Notes: generated from the sequence alone by a model not told the origin. Positions 43,541 to 52,774 are shown, counted from the first letter of the stretch. The stretch is DNA of 64,000 nucleotides from Arthrobacter sp. ERGS1:01 (GCF_001281315.1 NZ_CP012479.1:2356001-2420000), one strand, 5' to 3'. Numbers and translations are program-made.

Positions 43541-46246
43541 GTGGTTGACAGAACCGAATTTGGCAGTACCGATCCGTGGCCCGGCGTGCGCTCCAGCTGG
43601 CGCCGGACGTTGTCCGTGCCGTCCACGGCCGCGGTCGACTCCCCCGGCATCCGGCGCCAATGGCACTTTTTGGACAACGCCGCCGACGTTGCCGCCACGG
43701 GCCTTGAGCCCGTGGGCACGCTGTTGTGCGTGCACGGCAACCCGACGTGGTCATACCTGTGGCGCAGCCTGCTGGCCGGCGCCACGTCCCCGCAGACCCT
43801 GGCGGCCGGCGGACCGTGGCGCGTCATCGCCGTCGACCAGCTGGACATGGGCTTCTCCGAACGGACGGGCACGTTCCGCCGCCTCGAGGACCGCATCACC
43901 GACCTCGGCGACCTCACCGAAGCACTGGGGCTCTCCGGCCCGGTGACCACGGTGGGTCACGACTGGGGCGGGATCATCTCCCTCGGCTGGGCCACCCGGC
44001 ACCGCTCGCAGCTGGCCGGCGTTGTGCTGACCAACACGGCCGTCCACCCGGCGGGCTTTACGCTGCCGCCGGCGCTGAAACTGGCCCTGCACCCGGCCGT
44101 CCACTCCTGGGGCACGACGACGTCGGCAACGTTCCTGCGCGTCACCCACGGTTTGGCGCAACCCGCCCTGGCACCCGAGGTCCGGGCCGCGTTCATGGCC
44201 CCCTACCGCACGGCCCTGCGCCGCTCCGGTGTGGGCAACTTCGTGGCCGACATTCCGGCCACCCCGATGCATCCGTCGTGGGCCGCCCTGGACGAGGTGT
44301 CCTCCGGCATCCGCACCCTGGATGTCCCGGCGCTCATGCTGTGGGGCCCCAAGGACCCCGTCTTCTCCGACAGGTACCTGCGCGACCTGCTCACCCGGCT
44401 CCCCCAAGCCGATGTGCACCGCTTTGAGGGCGCCAGCCACCTGGTCCAGGAGGACCGGGACATCGCCGCCCCCGCGTTCGCCTGGCTGGCCAAGAACGTC
44501 CTGGCCTCCGACGCCGGTGGTCGAGCCGCGTCGAGACCCGCCGAAGAACCCGCCACTGCCGACCCCGCCACTGCCACGCCGTACCGGCCCATGCTGGCCG
44601 AGCTGGACGCCCGCCGCGAGGACACGTCCGTGGCCGTGGTGGACATGCCGTCCGCCGGTTCCGAACCCCGCACCCGCAGCTGGTCCGAACTGGTGCGCGA
44701 CGTGGACGACCTCGCCGCCGGCCTCGCCGACCTGGGGGTCCGTTCCGGGCACCGGGTCAGCCTGCTGGTGCCGCCCGGCATCGAGCTGACCACCCTTATT
44801 TATGCCTGCCTGCGCCTGGGTGCCGTGATTGTTGTGGCCGACGCCGGGCTGGGCACGGCAGGGTTGGGCCGCGCCATCAAGGGTGCCGGTCCGGACTTCC
44901 TGATCGGCATTGAACGTGCCCTGGCCGGCGCGCGCCTGTACAACTGGCCGGGAGTGAAGATCGCTGCGGCCGATTTCAGCGGTTCCCATGCGGCCATCCT
45001 GGCCAAGGCCAAGATGCTCAACGTAGCCGCCACGGTCCCGCAGCTGTTGGCCAACGGCCGGGTGGTCCGGCTCGCCGGCGGTGCCGTGGCCCTGCCACCG
45101 GCCTCCCCCGACGCGGACGCCGCCGTGTTGTTCACCTCCGGTTCCACGGGACCTGCCAAGGGCGTGGTCTACACGCACCGGCAACTCGCCGCCATGCGCG
45201 ACACCCTCAAGGACACTTACAAGTTGGCGGAGGGCACCGCGCTCGTGGCCGGCTTTGCCCCGTTTGCCCTGCTGGGTCCGGCCCTGGGCGCCACGTCCGT
45301 TACCCCGGACATGGACGTCACCGCGCCGCGCACCCTGACGGCGGCCGCCCTGGCAGATGCCGCTGAGGCCATTGACGCCACGGTGGTCTTTGCCTCACCG
45401 GCCGCCCTCGTCAACGTGGTGGCGACCGTGGCGGCACTGTCGCCGGCCCAACAAAAGGCCCTGGCCGGCGTCGAACTCCTGCTTTCCGCGGGCGCCCCCC
45501 TGGCGGCCACGCTCCTGGACCGGGTGCAGGAACTCGTTCCGGCGGCCTCCCTGCACACCCCCTACGGCATGACCGAGGCGCTGCCGGTGACGGACATCGA
45601 CCTGCCCGGCATTCACGCGGCGGGCTCCGGCAACGGGGTCTGCGTGGGCCTGCCGGTCAGCGGCGCCACGGTGGCCATTGCGCCCGTGAACAGCGACGGG
45701 ACCGTGGCGGCCGAGCCCACCGCGCAGGCGTCGGTGACGGGGGAGATCCTGGTCAGCGCCCCGCACGTGAAGGACCGTTACGACCGCCTGTGGATCACGC
45801 AGGAAAACAGTGCCTCGATTCCCGGCTGGCACCGCACCGGCGATGTGGGCCATCTCGACGCCGACGGGCGCCTGTGGGTGGAAGGCCGGCTGGCCCATCT
45901 GCTGACCACGGCCCACGGCGTCCGCACCCCCGTTGCCGGCGAACAAGCCGCCGAACGGGTGCCTGGGGTGGCCCGCGCCGCCGTCGTCGGGGTTGGTCCC
46001 GCCGGGACGCAGGCCGCCGTGGTGATCGTGGAGACCGAGCCGCCCGCCAAGCGCTCGGGCCTTGCCGAGACCGCGCTGGCCGCCACCGTCCGCACCGCCG
46101 TCCGCGCCGAGGGTCTTGAGGCATCCGCCGTGTTGGTCATTGACGCCATGCCCACGGACATCCGGCACAATTCCAAGATCGACCGGGCAGCCCTGGGTGC
46201 GTGGGCCTCGGCCATGCTCTCGGGCGGGAAACCCGGACGGCCCTGA
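43541..46246 (+). CDS. oleBC: OleBC fusion: beta-lactone decarboxylase and beta-lactone synthetase
   Basis: A 901-residue fusion. Residues 1-325 form an alpha/beta hydrolase of the haloalkane-dehalogenase type (OleB) with HGNPTWSYLWR and nucleophile motif GHDWGG, Asp about 141. An Ala/Pro/Thr linker leads to an AMP-binding domain (OleC) with LFTSGSTGPAKGVVYTH, PYGMTEALPVTD and the hinge WHRTGDVGHLD-ADGRLWV. OleC makes a beta-lactone from the beta-hydroxy acid and OleB decarboxylates it to the olefin. GTG 43541 has GGAG nine bases upstream; GTG 43520, overlapping oleA's stop, is possible. The stop overlaps the oleD start. Confidence 0.93.
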   Translation: MVDRTEFGSTDPWPGVRSSWRRTLSVPSTAAVDSPGIRRQWHFLDNAADVAATGLEPVGTLLCVHGNPTWSYLWRSLLAGATSPQTLAAGGPWRVIAVDQLDMGFSERTGTFRRLEDRITDLGDLTEALGLSGPVTTVGHDWGGIISLGWATRHRSQLAGVVLTNTAVHPAGFTLPPALKLALHPAVHSWGTTTSATFLRVTHGLAQPALAPEVRAAFMAPYRTALRRSGVGNFVADIPATPMHPSWAALDEVSSGIRTLDVPALMLWGPKDPVFSDRYLRDLLTRLPQADVHRFEGASHLVQEDRDIAAPAFAWLAKNVLASDAGGRAASRPAEEPATADPATATPYRPMLAELDARREDTSVAVVDMPSAGSEPRTRSWSELVRDVDDLAAGLADLGVRSGHRVSLLVPPGIELTTLIYACLRLGAVIVVADAGLGTAGLGRAIKGAGPDFLIGIERALAGARLYNWPGVKIAAADFSGSHAAILAKAKMLNVAATVPQLLANGRVVRLAGGAVALPPASPDADAAVLFTSGSTGPAKGVVYTHRQLAAMRDTLKDTYKLAEGTALVAGFAPFALLGPALGATSVTPDMDVTAPRTLTAAALADAAEAIDATVVFASPAALVNVVATVAALSPAQQKALAGVELLLSAGAPLAATLLDRVQELVPAASLHTPYGMTEALPVTDIDLPGIHAAGSGNGVCVGLPVSGATVAIAPVNSDGTVAAEPTAQASVTGEILVSAPHVKDRYDRLWITQENSASIPGWHRTGDVGHLDADGRLWVEGRLAHLLTTAHGVRTPVAGEQAAERVPGVARAAVVGVGPAGTQAAVVIVETEPPAKRSGLAETALAATVRTAVRAEGLEASAVLVIDAMPTDIRHNSKIDRAALGAWASAMLSGGKPGRP

Positions 46247-47250
46247 TGGCGGGCTCACAGGGCACGGTGCCGCTGCGGGTCCTGGTCACCGGGACAAGCG
46301 GGTTGCTGGGCCGTGCCGTCGCAGCGTTGCTGCACGAACGCGGCCGCAGTGTCCGTTCCCTGCAGCGCAGCGTGGTGCACGACCCCTGGGAATCCGTGCA
46401 GGGTTCGGTGGCCGATCCCGACGTTGCAGCGCGGGCGGTTGCCGGCATGGATGCGGTGATCCACCTGGCGGCGAAGGTTTCCTTCACTGGCGAGTGGAGC
46501 GAGTTCGTGGCCACGAACATCGTGGGCACCCGCCAACTGCTCGCCGCGGCCCGGCACGCGGGCGTGCGCGACTTCGTGTTTGTGTCCTCACCGTCGGTGG
46601 CCCATTTTGGCTCCTCGATTGTGGGGGCCGGCGCAGGGGCCGCCGATCCCGAACGGGCGCGCGGCTTTTACGCCCGTTCCAAGGCCACGGCCGAACAGCT
46701 CGCTCTCGCCGAGGACTCCCCGGAATTCCGTGTCACGGCCATCCGCCCGCACATTGTGTGGGGTCCGGGCGACACCCAGCTCGTGGAGCGCGTCGTGGAG
46801 CGCGCCCGCGCCGGCCGGCTGCCGTTGCTTGACGGCGGCCGCGCCCTGATCGACACGACCTACGTGGACAACGCGGCCGAGGCCATTGTGCGCGGGCTCG
46901 AGCGCATGGATCACGCCCACGGCCAGGCCCTGGTGGTCACCAACGGCGAACCCCGTCCGGTGGGCGAACTGATTGCCGGGATCTGCGAGGCCGCCGGCGT
47001 TCCCGCCCCGGCGTTCACGGTGCCGGGCTGGCTGGCCCGCGGTGCCGGGTCGGTCATTGAGAAGGCCTGGACGGCGGCCGGTACGCGCGGCTGGGTCACG
47101 GACGAACCTCCCATGACCCGGTTCCTGGCCGAACAGCTCTCCACCGCGCACTGGTTCGACCAGCGGCACACCCGCGAGGTCCTCGACTGGATCCCGCCCG
47201 TCTCACTCGACGAGGGTTTGGCCCGGCTGGCGGCGTACTACAAGCGCTGA
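46246..47250 (+). CDS. oleD: NAD(P)-dependent beta-keto acid reductase OleD
   Basis: A 334-residue extended short-chain dehydrogenase that reduces the OleA product to a beta-hydroxy acid. The Rossmann motif is VTGTSGLLGRAV and the catalytic pair YARSK (Tyr-x-x-x-Lys) follows SSPSVAHFG. IRPHIVWGPGD and the C-terminal ALIDTTYVDNAAEAIV are family text. The ATG overlaps the oleBC stop (TGATG), so the three genes form one tightly coupled operon in the order oleA-oleBC-oleD. Confidence 0.93.
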   Translation: MAGSQGTVPLRVLVTGTSGLLGRAVAALLHERGRSVRSLQRSVVHDPWESVQGSVADPDVAARAVAGMDAVIHLAAKVSFTGEWSEFVATNIVGTRQLLAAARHAGVRDFVFVSSPSVAHFGSSIVGAGAGAADPERARGFYARSKATAEQLALAEDSPEFRVTAIRPHIVWGPGDTQLVERVVERARAGRLPLLDGGRALIDTTYVDNAAEAIVRGLERMDHAHGQALVVTNGEPRPVGELIAGICEAAGVPAPAFTVPGWLARGAGSVIEKAWTAAGTRGWVTDEPPMTRFLAEQLSTAHWFDQRHTREVLDWIPPVSLDEGLARLAAYYKR

Positions 47251-47278
47251 GGCGTTTTCGCGGCGCCCGTTTTGGCAC

Positions 47279-47383
47279 CGAAAGCTGCTATCCCCGCCGA
47301 GAACTGCTTTTCCGACCGAACCCTGACGTTGTGTCCCCAGTTCGGCACTCCGATCCAGTTCTCGGCAATAAAAGCAGTTCTCG
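47279..47383. repeat. ~105-bp repeat, copy A
   Basis: Begins CGAAAGCTGC and holds perfect 14-bp arms CGAGAACTGCTTTT (47298-47311) and AAAAGCAGTTCTCG (47370-47383), plus a third core CAGTTCTCGG between. It is similar along its length to copy B at 48542-48646 in the same orientation. The two copies bracket the DUF559-type gene. Confidence 0.85.
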
Positions 47384-47442
47384 AGATGTGAAGCCCGCAA
47401 TCAGCCCGGTTACGCGCAGCAGGTAATTGCTTTGCGCGCCCC

Positions 47443-48411
47443 TCAGGCCGCCTCGTTGCGCCGGGATGCCTGGTAGGCGGCCAGGATCCGTGCCTTGACC
47501 TCGTCGGGGCGCTCCAGGTGCTTCCACTTGATTCGTACAAAATGCCAGCCGGCTTCGATGAGGGCGCTTTCGCGTTCGCGTTCGTCCACGAGGGCCCGAG
47601 CCGTGGGTCCGAAGTCAAAGTACTTGGTGTCGCCGTCGAACTCCACGATCAACTTGCGGTCCCGCCACGCGAAATCCGGTCTGTACTCGCGCCCATTGAC
47701 GAAGACAGTGATTTGGAGTTCGGGCATCTCCACGGGAAGCTCCGCAATGATCAGCCGGGTGCGGGACTCCCCGGCGGATTCGCTCGATCCGTTGAGGGCC
47801 GCCAAGACCCTGCGTGCTTTCCGAACGCCGCGCCGACCCTCCATGGTCAGCAGCGTTTCCTGCAGCCTGGCCGGGTCGACGCCCCGGGCCAGTGCACTGT
47901 CGCCAATCACGACCGCTTGGTCAAAGCGGGCTGCCATGGCGCAGTCCACCACGGTGCGTTCCAGGGTGGTCAGCCGGACGGCGCCGGCGTCGGGCACCAA
48001 CAACGTGGTCACGTCCTGGGAGCCCAGAGCGGCCACATGGTGGTGGACGTCCGCAGGTTGGCGCGAGGGCGAGGACTGATGAGGGATGTTGACGTGGACC
48101 TCTCGGCCGCGACCCCACACGGTCAAACCATGCAGCAGAGCCGCGCTGAAGTGTGTATAGACGTGCACTCCCCGGCCCGCCACGGCGTGGGCCACCAGCG
48201 CGCACCGGTCCTGTTCCCACGGTGGAAGGGCGAGCCAGAGGTGCCGGGGAATGTAGACTCCGCGCCAGGGTTGGTGGAGGAGCCCGTGTTTGACCCCGCC
48301 CGCCAGCACGCGGCGGCCAAGCCCGGCCTCGCCAAGCTGACTGCCCGTGACGATGGTCCGTCCGCTCGGCCAGTTCGCGCCGAAAAGTCCGCCCAGCTCC
48401 GCCTTGTCCAT
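47443..48411 (-). CDS. AbiEi-like / DUF559 nuclease-like protein, bracketed by repeats
   Basis: A 322-residue protein. The N-terminal region resembles AbiEi/type IV antitoxin winged helices (VLAGGVKHGLLHQPWRGVYI, YTHFSAALLHGL). The C-terminal ~100 residues form a DUF559-type PD-(D/E)XK-like domain: REYRPDFAWRDRKLIVEFDG, then RERESALIEAGWHFVRIKW. The catalytic-type acidic residues appear kept. ATG 48411 (MDKAELGG) is chosen; ATG 48447 upstream is open too, and neither has a strong ribosome site. It interrupts the mutM-smc order together with the ole genes. No partner toxin gene is adjacent. It is a distant cousin of the protein at 10455-11294. Confidence 0.72.
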   Translation of the reverse strand: MDKAELGGLFGANWPSGRTIVTGSQLGEAGLGRRVLAGGVKHGLLHQPWRGVYIPRHLWLALPPWEQDRCALVAHAVAGRGVHVYTHFSAALLHGLTVWGRGREVHVNIPHQSSPSRQPADVHHHVAALGSQDVTTLLVPDAGAVRLTTLERTVVDCAMAARFDQAVVIGDSALARGVDPARLQETLLTMEGRRGVRKARRVLAALNGSSESAGESRTRLIIAELPVEMPELQITVFVNGREYRPDFAWRDRKLIVEFDGDTKYFDFGPTARALVDERERESALIEAGWHFVRIKWKHLERPDEVKARILAAYQASRRNEAA

Positions 48412-48541
48412 GCATGTCAGTCTCGCCAAACTCCACATGTCAAACAAGGACGCTGGGGCCGAATGTGGACAACGCCGGCGTTCAGGCGCCTAGGTTATCC
48501 AAGATGCCGCGCGACGTGCACCCGGGCCGCGCCCGCCGCGC

Positions 48542-48646
48542 CGAAAGCTGCAATCCTCACCGAGAACTGCTTTGCCGGCCGAACACTGGCTTTATGTCCG
48601 CGGCCAGGGACGGTATGTCAGTTCTCGGCAACAAAAGCAGTGTTGG
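48542..48646. repeat. ~105-bp repeat, copy B
   Basis: Begins CGAAAGCTGC and has CCGAGAACTGCTTT, CAGTTCTCGG and AAAAGCAGT in the same order and spacing as copy A. It lies between the start of the DUF559-type gene and the end of mutM. The right arm is more degenerate than in copy A. Confidence 0.85.
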
Positions 48647-48662
48647 TCGCCGGCCCGGGCGC

Positions 48663-49634
48663 CTAGAGCCGGGCGTTGCGGGGCTTGGGCTGGCAGACGG
48701 GGCAGCTGTAGGAGGACCGGTTCATGAAGCTGTCCCGGCGGATCCTGGTGGACAAGCCCAGTGATTCGCAGCGCGGGCAGGGCTCGCCCTCGCGCCCGTA
48801 GGCGTTCAAGGAGCGGGAGAAGTAGCCGGAGGCGCCGTTGACGTTGACGTACAGCGAGTCGAAACTGGTGCCGCCGGCGTCCAGTGCCCGGGACATGACG
48901 TCGCGGGCGGCGTGGATGATGCGCTCAGTGTCCGGCAGTCGCAGGGTATCCGTGGGGCGGGCATAGTGCATTCGGGCCAGCCACAAGGCCTCGTCGGCGT
49001 AGATGTTGCCAATGCCCGAGACGAGCCCCTGGTCAAGGAGCGCCCGCTTGAGGCCGGTCTTCCTGGCCCGGAACCTCTTATGCAGCTCCGTCACCGAGAA
49101 GAACGGGTCCAAAGGGTCACGGCCAATATGTGCCGCCTCAGCCGGGATCAACGGCCAGCCGCCCTCGGGCGCACCGGAGGGGCCCATGCCGCAGCCGCCC
49201 GGGCCGCCGTCGGAGGTGGGCACCAGGGACGTCACGAACAGCCCGCCAAAGATCCGCTGGTCCACGAAGCGCAGTTCACCGGGGGCGTCCGGGCGCGGGG
49301 ACAACGTGAGCCGTACTTTCAAGTGTTTCTCGTGGGGCTGCTCGGCGGATTCCATGAGCAGCTGTCCGCTCATGCCCAGGTGCGCCACGAGCGCCGTGTG
49401 GGGCGGAGTTGCAGCATCGTCGGGGGTATCGCGCAGCGGCAACCAGAGGAATTTGCCGCGGCGCACCACATCCTGGGCGGTGGCGCCTATGAGGTTGCCG
49501 CGGAAGTCCTCCGCGCCGAGGGCGTGCCGTCGGATGGAGCGGGGGTCCGGCACTGCGACGTCGGTGATCGTCCGCCCGGCGACCCAACTGGCCAGACCGC
49601 GGCGGACCACCTCAACTTCGGGAAGTTCAGGCAT
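48663..49634 (-). CDS. mutM: formamidopyrimidine-DNA glycosylase
   Basis: A 323-residue base-excision repair glycosylase removing 8-oxoguanine. It begins [14 protein letters not shown], with Pro2 the nucleophile and Glu3. The central DNA-binding segments GISGQLLME-like [10 protein letters not shown] and [18 protein letters not shown] are intact. The C-terminal zinc finger is [14 protein letters not shown] to [18 protein letters not shown] Gly/Pro-rich insert near residue 155 makes it longer than the E. coli enzyme. ATG 49634 overlaps the rnc stop by 8 bp. It is the last gene of the yceD operon. Confidence 0.96.
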   Translation of the reverse strand: MPELPEVEVVRRGLASWVAGRTITDVAVPDPRSIRRHALGAEDFRGNLIGATAQDVVRRGKFLWLPLRDTPDDAATPPHTALVAHLGMSGQLLMESAEQPHEKHLKVRLTLSPRPDAPGELRFVDQRIFGGLFVTSLVPTSDGGPGGCGMGPSGAPEGGWPLIPAEAAHIGRDPLDPFFSVTELHKRFRARKTGLKRALLDQGLVSGIGNIYADEALWLARMHYARPTDTLRLPDTERIIHAARDVMSRALDAGGTSFDSLYVNVNGASGYFSRSLNAYGREGEPCPRCESLGLSTRIRRDSFMNRSSYSCPVCQPKPRNARL

Positions 49635-50418
49635 CGTTCCCGGTTGCAGGCGGCGCAGTGGAGGTTCGGGCGTCGTGCTTGGAAACGGCAGTGGCATCCT
49701 TGGGGGCAAAGCGTTCCTGCAGGACCGTCCAGCCGGCGGCGGCGGCGGCGCGCTCGGCTTCCTTCTTTGACGGGCCCGTGCCGGTGCCAAAGTGGTGGCC
49801 GCCTATGAGCAGGCGGGCCTCGAAGCTGCGGTCGTGGTCGGGGCCGGTGCCGGTGATTTCGTAGGAGATGCCGCCCAGGTGCCGGGCTGCCGAGATTTCC
49901 TGGATGTTGGTCTTCCAGTCGGTGCCTGCGCCCAGGACGTCGGCATCGGCCAGGAGCGGTCCCACGAGGCGCATGACCAGCTCGCGGGCCACCTCGATGC
50001 CGTTATCCAAGTAGGTGGCGCCGATCAGGGATTCCATGGTGTCGGCCAGGATCGAGGACTTGTTTCGGCCCTTGGTGAGGCGTTCGCCCTGGCCCAGATA
50101 GATGAATTCGCCCACGCCGAGGCTGCGGGCAATGCCGGCCAGGGCGCGGGTGGAGACGACGGCGGAGCGGCGCTTGGCCAGCTCGCCCTCGGGAAGTGTG
50201 GGGTTGTCGCGGTACAGTGCGTCCGTGACGGAGAAGCCCAGGATGGAGTCGCCGAGGAACTCGAGGCGCTCGTTCGTGGGGATGCCACCGTTCTCGTATG
50301 CGTAGGAACGGTGCGTGAGGGCAAGACGAAGCGTCCCGGCATCAATAGAGACACCGAGACGCTTCAACAGCAGTTTGTGCCCATCCTCAAGCTTCGGGGA
50401 TTCCGGATCTGAGGACAC
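49627..50418 (-). CDS. rnc: ribonuclease III
   Basis: A 263-residue double-strand RNA endonuclease for rRNA and mRNA processing. The catalytic signature is [18 protein letters not shown] near residue 50, with [13 protein letters not shown] carrying the second acidic site. The dsRNA-binding domain spans about 165-235 ([19 protein letters not shown]). A C-terminal tail of about 25 residues is Ser/Thr/Ala-rich. GTG 50418 is chosen because AGGAG lies six bases upstream; a TTG five codons earlier overlaps that site. Confidence 0.96.
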   Translation of the reverse strand: MSSDPESPKLEDGHKLLLKRLGVSIDAGTLRLALTHRSYAYENGGIPTNERLEFLGDSILGFSVTDALYRDNPTLPEGELAKRRSAVVSTRALAGIARSLGVGEFIYLGQGERLTKGRNKSSILADTMESLIGATYLDNGIEVARELVMRLVGPLLADADVLGAGTDWKTNIQEISAARHLGGISYEITGTGPDHDRSFEARLLIGGHHFGTGTGPSKKEAERAAAAAGWTVLQERFAPKDATAVSKHDARTSTAPPATGNDA

Positions 50419-50481
50419 AAGCAACTCCTGCAAAAATTATTCTTACCAACTTACGAACGGCCGGTCGGCCGAACGGACGTC

Positions 50482-50685
50482 TTAGACATCGGCAACCTTA
50501 CGGCCCTTGTATTCCAGGAACAGTGCGGTACCGGCGGAGTCGGTGACGACCTTGGCCTGGTGCGGCAGGCTGTAAACAACCTCGCCGTTTTCGATGGTCT
50601 TGACCAGAGCAGGCGCGGTGGCCTTCCACTGGGAACGGCGTGCGCGCGTATTGGCACGGGACATCTTCCGCTTGGGAACAGCCAC
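50482..50685 (-). CDS. rpmF: 50S ribosomal protein L32
   Basis: A 67-residue ribosomal protein. It begins [20 protein letters not shown], as in all L32 proteins, and lacks the zinc-binding cysteines present in some paralogues. It follows yceD by about 60 bp and precedes rnc by about 60 bp. Confidence 0.97.
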   Translation of the reverse strand: MAVPKRKMSRANTRARRSQWKATAPALVKTIENGEVVYSLPHQAKVVTDSAGTALFLEYKGRKVADV

Positions 50686-50743
50686 GGCAAACTCTTTTCT
50701 CTCGATAACTCACTGGCGTGTGCCCGTGAGTTGAAACTTTTTG

Positions 50744-51310
50744 CTAGTTTTCTTCGCCGGTAAAGCCCTGTAGGGCAGCCCACCGAGGATCAGAGACCTC
50801 GTGGTGGTGCCCCGGCTCATCTGCGAGGAGAATTCCACATTCGGAACACAGACCCTCACAGTCTTCCCGGCACACCGGCTGGAACGGCAGGGCGGTTACC
50901 ACTGCGTCCCGCAACACCGGTTCAAGATCGATAGAATCGTGCTCGACCCAACGTTGCTGATCTTCTTCTTGTTCAAGGAAGTCCGCGGGCGGTTCCTCGT
51001 AGAAGAAAAGTTCTTGCACATCAACTTCAAGCTCATCCTCGAAGGTCTCCAGGCAACGGGAGCATTCGCCGGTCACATCGACCAGCACGCTTCCGGAAAC
51101 CAGGATTCCCTCATGGACAGACTCAAAACGGAGTTCCAGATCCAATTCGGTTCCGGGAATCACCTTGATGAGCGGGGTACCAAAATCCTCTGGTACAGGT
51201 ACACGTTCATTGAAAGTTCGCATGCTGCCCGGGCTTCGCCCAAGCTCCCTTACACCAATGGTGAGGGGCGTGCCATGGTTGGACTTGTTGCCCAACGTGG
51301 TTGCGCTAAT
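50744..51310 (-). CDS. yceD: YceD/DUF177 protein, probable ATT start
   Basis: About 188 residues of the YceD (DUF177) family that always precedes rpmF. It has SVHEGILVSGSVLVDVTGEC, the four-cysteine metal-site-like pattern (CSRC, C..DCEGLCSECG) and PRWAALQGFTGEEN at the end. Start choice: ATGs at 51373 and 51346 fall inside the -35 and -10 boxes of the probable promoter and cannot be used. The next in-frame candidate with a ribosome site is ATT at 51310, five bases after AGGAG. TTG 51296 is an alternative without a good site. Function: linked to 23S rRNA/ribosome biogenesis in plants and bacteria. Confidence 0.9.
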   Translation of the reverse strand: MSATTLGNKSNHGTPLTIGVRELGRSPGSMRTFNERVPVPEDFGTPLIKVIPGTELDLELRFESVHEGILVSGSVLVDVTGECSRCLETFEDELEVDVQELFFYEEPPADFLEQEEDQQRWVEHDSIDLEPVLRDAVVTALPFQPVCREDCEGLCSECGILLADEPGHHHEVSDPRWAALQGFTGEEN

Positions 51311-51344
51311 GAGAACTCCTGAATGAACATATGACCGACGCACC

Positions 51345-51373
51345 ATCTTAGCCCGAATAATCACGGGCATCAA
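51345..51373 (-). promoter_or_regulatory. promoter of the yceD-rpmF-rnc-mutM operon
   Basis: TTGATG (51368-51373) and TAAGAT (51345-51350) on the minus strand are separated by exactly 17 bases, a good sigma-70-type match. Transcription should start near 51338, downstream of the first two in-frame ATG codons. Confidence 0.7.
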
Positions 51374-51499
51374 AACGAGTGCTTACCTAAGCCAATTCGG
51401 CCTTATCCAGTCTACGACAGTTACGGCAGATGAGTCGACTCCATCATGGCATGCCGCGCGTGATGTAACTCTCAGGCGCGGCGGGCTTAGATTGGGCAC

Positions 51500-52204
51500 A
51501 TGCGGATTTCGGTGTACATCCCCAGCTGGCAGATTGACGACGGCGATCTGCCGGTCCCAGCCCTGGGGCGTTCCCTTGAGCATGTGCTGATCTTTCATGC
51601 AGCCGACGACGGCGACGCCGGGGAGGACTATGGCTGCTTTGGACAGGAAACCACGCTCAGGGGAACGGCCATCCCGTTGCCCTCCGGCGACCGTGCGGAT
51701 CCGGAGACCTTCCCCACTGAGCTGCGCTGCGGCGACGTTTCCTTCTACTGGCGGCCTGCGCAGGCGGTCAGCGGCCAGGTGACAGTGACGGGCATCGTCC
51801 GCTCCGATGACTACGGGTTCGCGCCGCGAGGCTTCCGGCCCGCGCACGGAATTGTCACGTCACTGGTGGAGTCCTCCCTGCTGTATGTCCTTGACTCACC
51901 CGGTTCCGGATCGTGGATTCCGGCACCGGAACACAAGCAGCAATTTCGACCGCTGGGCTCCTATGGCGAGCGGCTTGGACCTCAGGAACGGCACGGCTCG
52001 CCGCAGATGCTGGTGACCGGGGTGGTGGTCGGGTTGGAGACGGCGCCTTCTGCGGACGTCGCCATGCAAGGTGAGACCACCGGCGATACAGAACCGGTGG
52101 TGCGGATCCACGTTTACCCCGATTGCGCAGGGACAGTGCTGTGGTTCCACGAGCCCATCCCCACGCCGATTCCGGGCTGCCTGCCGAACTCGTGGAGCAA
52201 ATGA
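51500..52204 (+). CDS. hypothetical protein (possible DUF6578-like)
   Basis: A 234-residue, acidic, soluble-looking protein with no signal peptide or membrane span. It starts MRISVYIPSWQIDDGDLPVP and contains GQVTVTGIVRSDDYG and VVRIHVYP. The overall pattern of a small beta-rich domain weakly recalls DUF6578 proteins, but this is not secure. It overlaps the next gene by 4 bp (ATGA), so the two work together. Confidence 0.7.
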   Translation: MRISVYIPSWQIDDGDLPVPALGRSLEHVLIFHAADDGDAGEDYGCFGQETTLRGTAIPLPSGDRADPETFPTELRCGDVSFYWRPAQAVSGQVTVTGIVRSDDYGFAPRGFRPAHGIVTSLVESSLLYVLDSPGSGSWIPAPEHKQQFRPLGSYGERLGPQERHGSPQMLVTGVVVGLETAPSADVAMQGETTGDTEPVVRIHVYPDCAGTVLWFHEPIPTPIPGCLPNSWSK

Positions 52205-52566
52205 CGGACTGGGAGGATTCCTATTACCAGTCCTTGACTCCGGAATGGGCGTGGAAGTCGCCGGCCGTCGCCGCGGATTTCACGGCCGCGGGAAATGGTG
52301 TGGCGGAACGCCTTGCGGACGAACTTGGCCAGGGGTTTGAGGTGGAGTTCCAGAGCTACGAGCTGGGGGTTCCCGTGCGCGTCTTCGCCTCGCGATCCCC
52401 GGCAGGCAGCCCCTTGGCGGCGGACACTTTCCGCAGAATTGCGGCGGCCGCGGACGCTGAACGGGTCAGGCTCTTGGCGCTTTCTCAGGAGCCCGGAGTC
52501 GGATACTACGCCTATGCGCCGCTGTCCGGGACGGAGTTTAGGCCGAATCCGCCAGGACTCGACTGA
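52201..52566 (+). CDS. hypothetical protein, coupled to upstream gene
   Basis: A 121-residue soluble protein, MTDWEDSYYQSLTPEWAWKS, with C-terminal ERVRLLALSQEPGVGYY and AYAPLSGTEFRPNPPG. I do not recognise the family. Start ATG 52201 overlaps the preceding stop. A degenerate copy of its 3' end lies 80 bp downstream, showing local duplication. Confidence 0.7.
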   Translation: MTDWEDSYYQSLTPEWAWKSPAVAADFTAAGNGVAERLADELGQGFEVEFQSYELGVPVRVFASRSPAGSPLAADTFRRIAAAADAERVRLLALSQEPGVGYYAYAPLSGTEFRPNPPGLD

Positions 52567-52649
52567 CGGCCGAACCGTTCCGCGTTGAACCGGTGGCGAA
52601 TCCTGCGCAGAACAGTGTTCCGCGTAAGACCGGTCGCGAGTTTTGCGCC

Positions 52650-52766
52650 GAACGGGTCAGGCTCTTGGCGCTTTCGCGGGAGCCCGGCGCCGAATACTAC
52701 GCTTATGTGCCGCTGTCCGGGACAGAGTTCAGGCCAAAGCCTTCGGATTCGCGCCAACCCCCATGA
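52650..52766 (+). pseudogene. partial duplicate of the 52201 gene's 3' end
   Basis: This stretch encodes ERVRLLALSREPGAEYY then AYVPLSGTEFRPKPSD and a stop, nearly the same as the C-terminus of the gene at 52201-52566. No start codon or N-terminal part belongs to it. It is a remnant of a tandem duplication or recombination. Confidence 0.8.
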
Positions 52767-52774
52767 CTCCTGCG

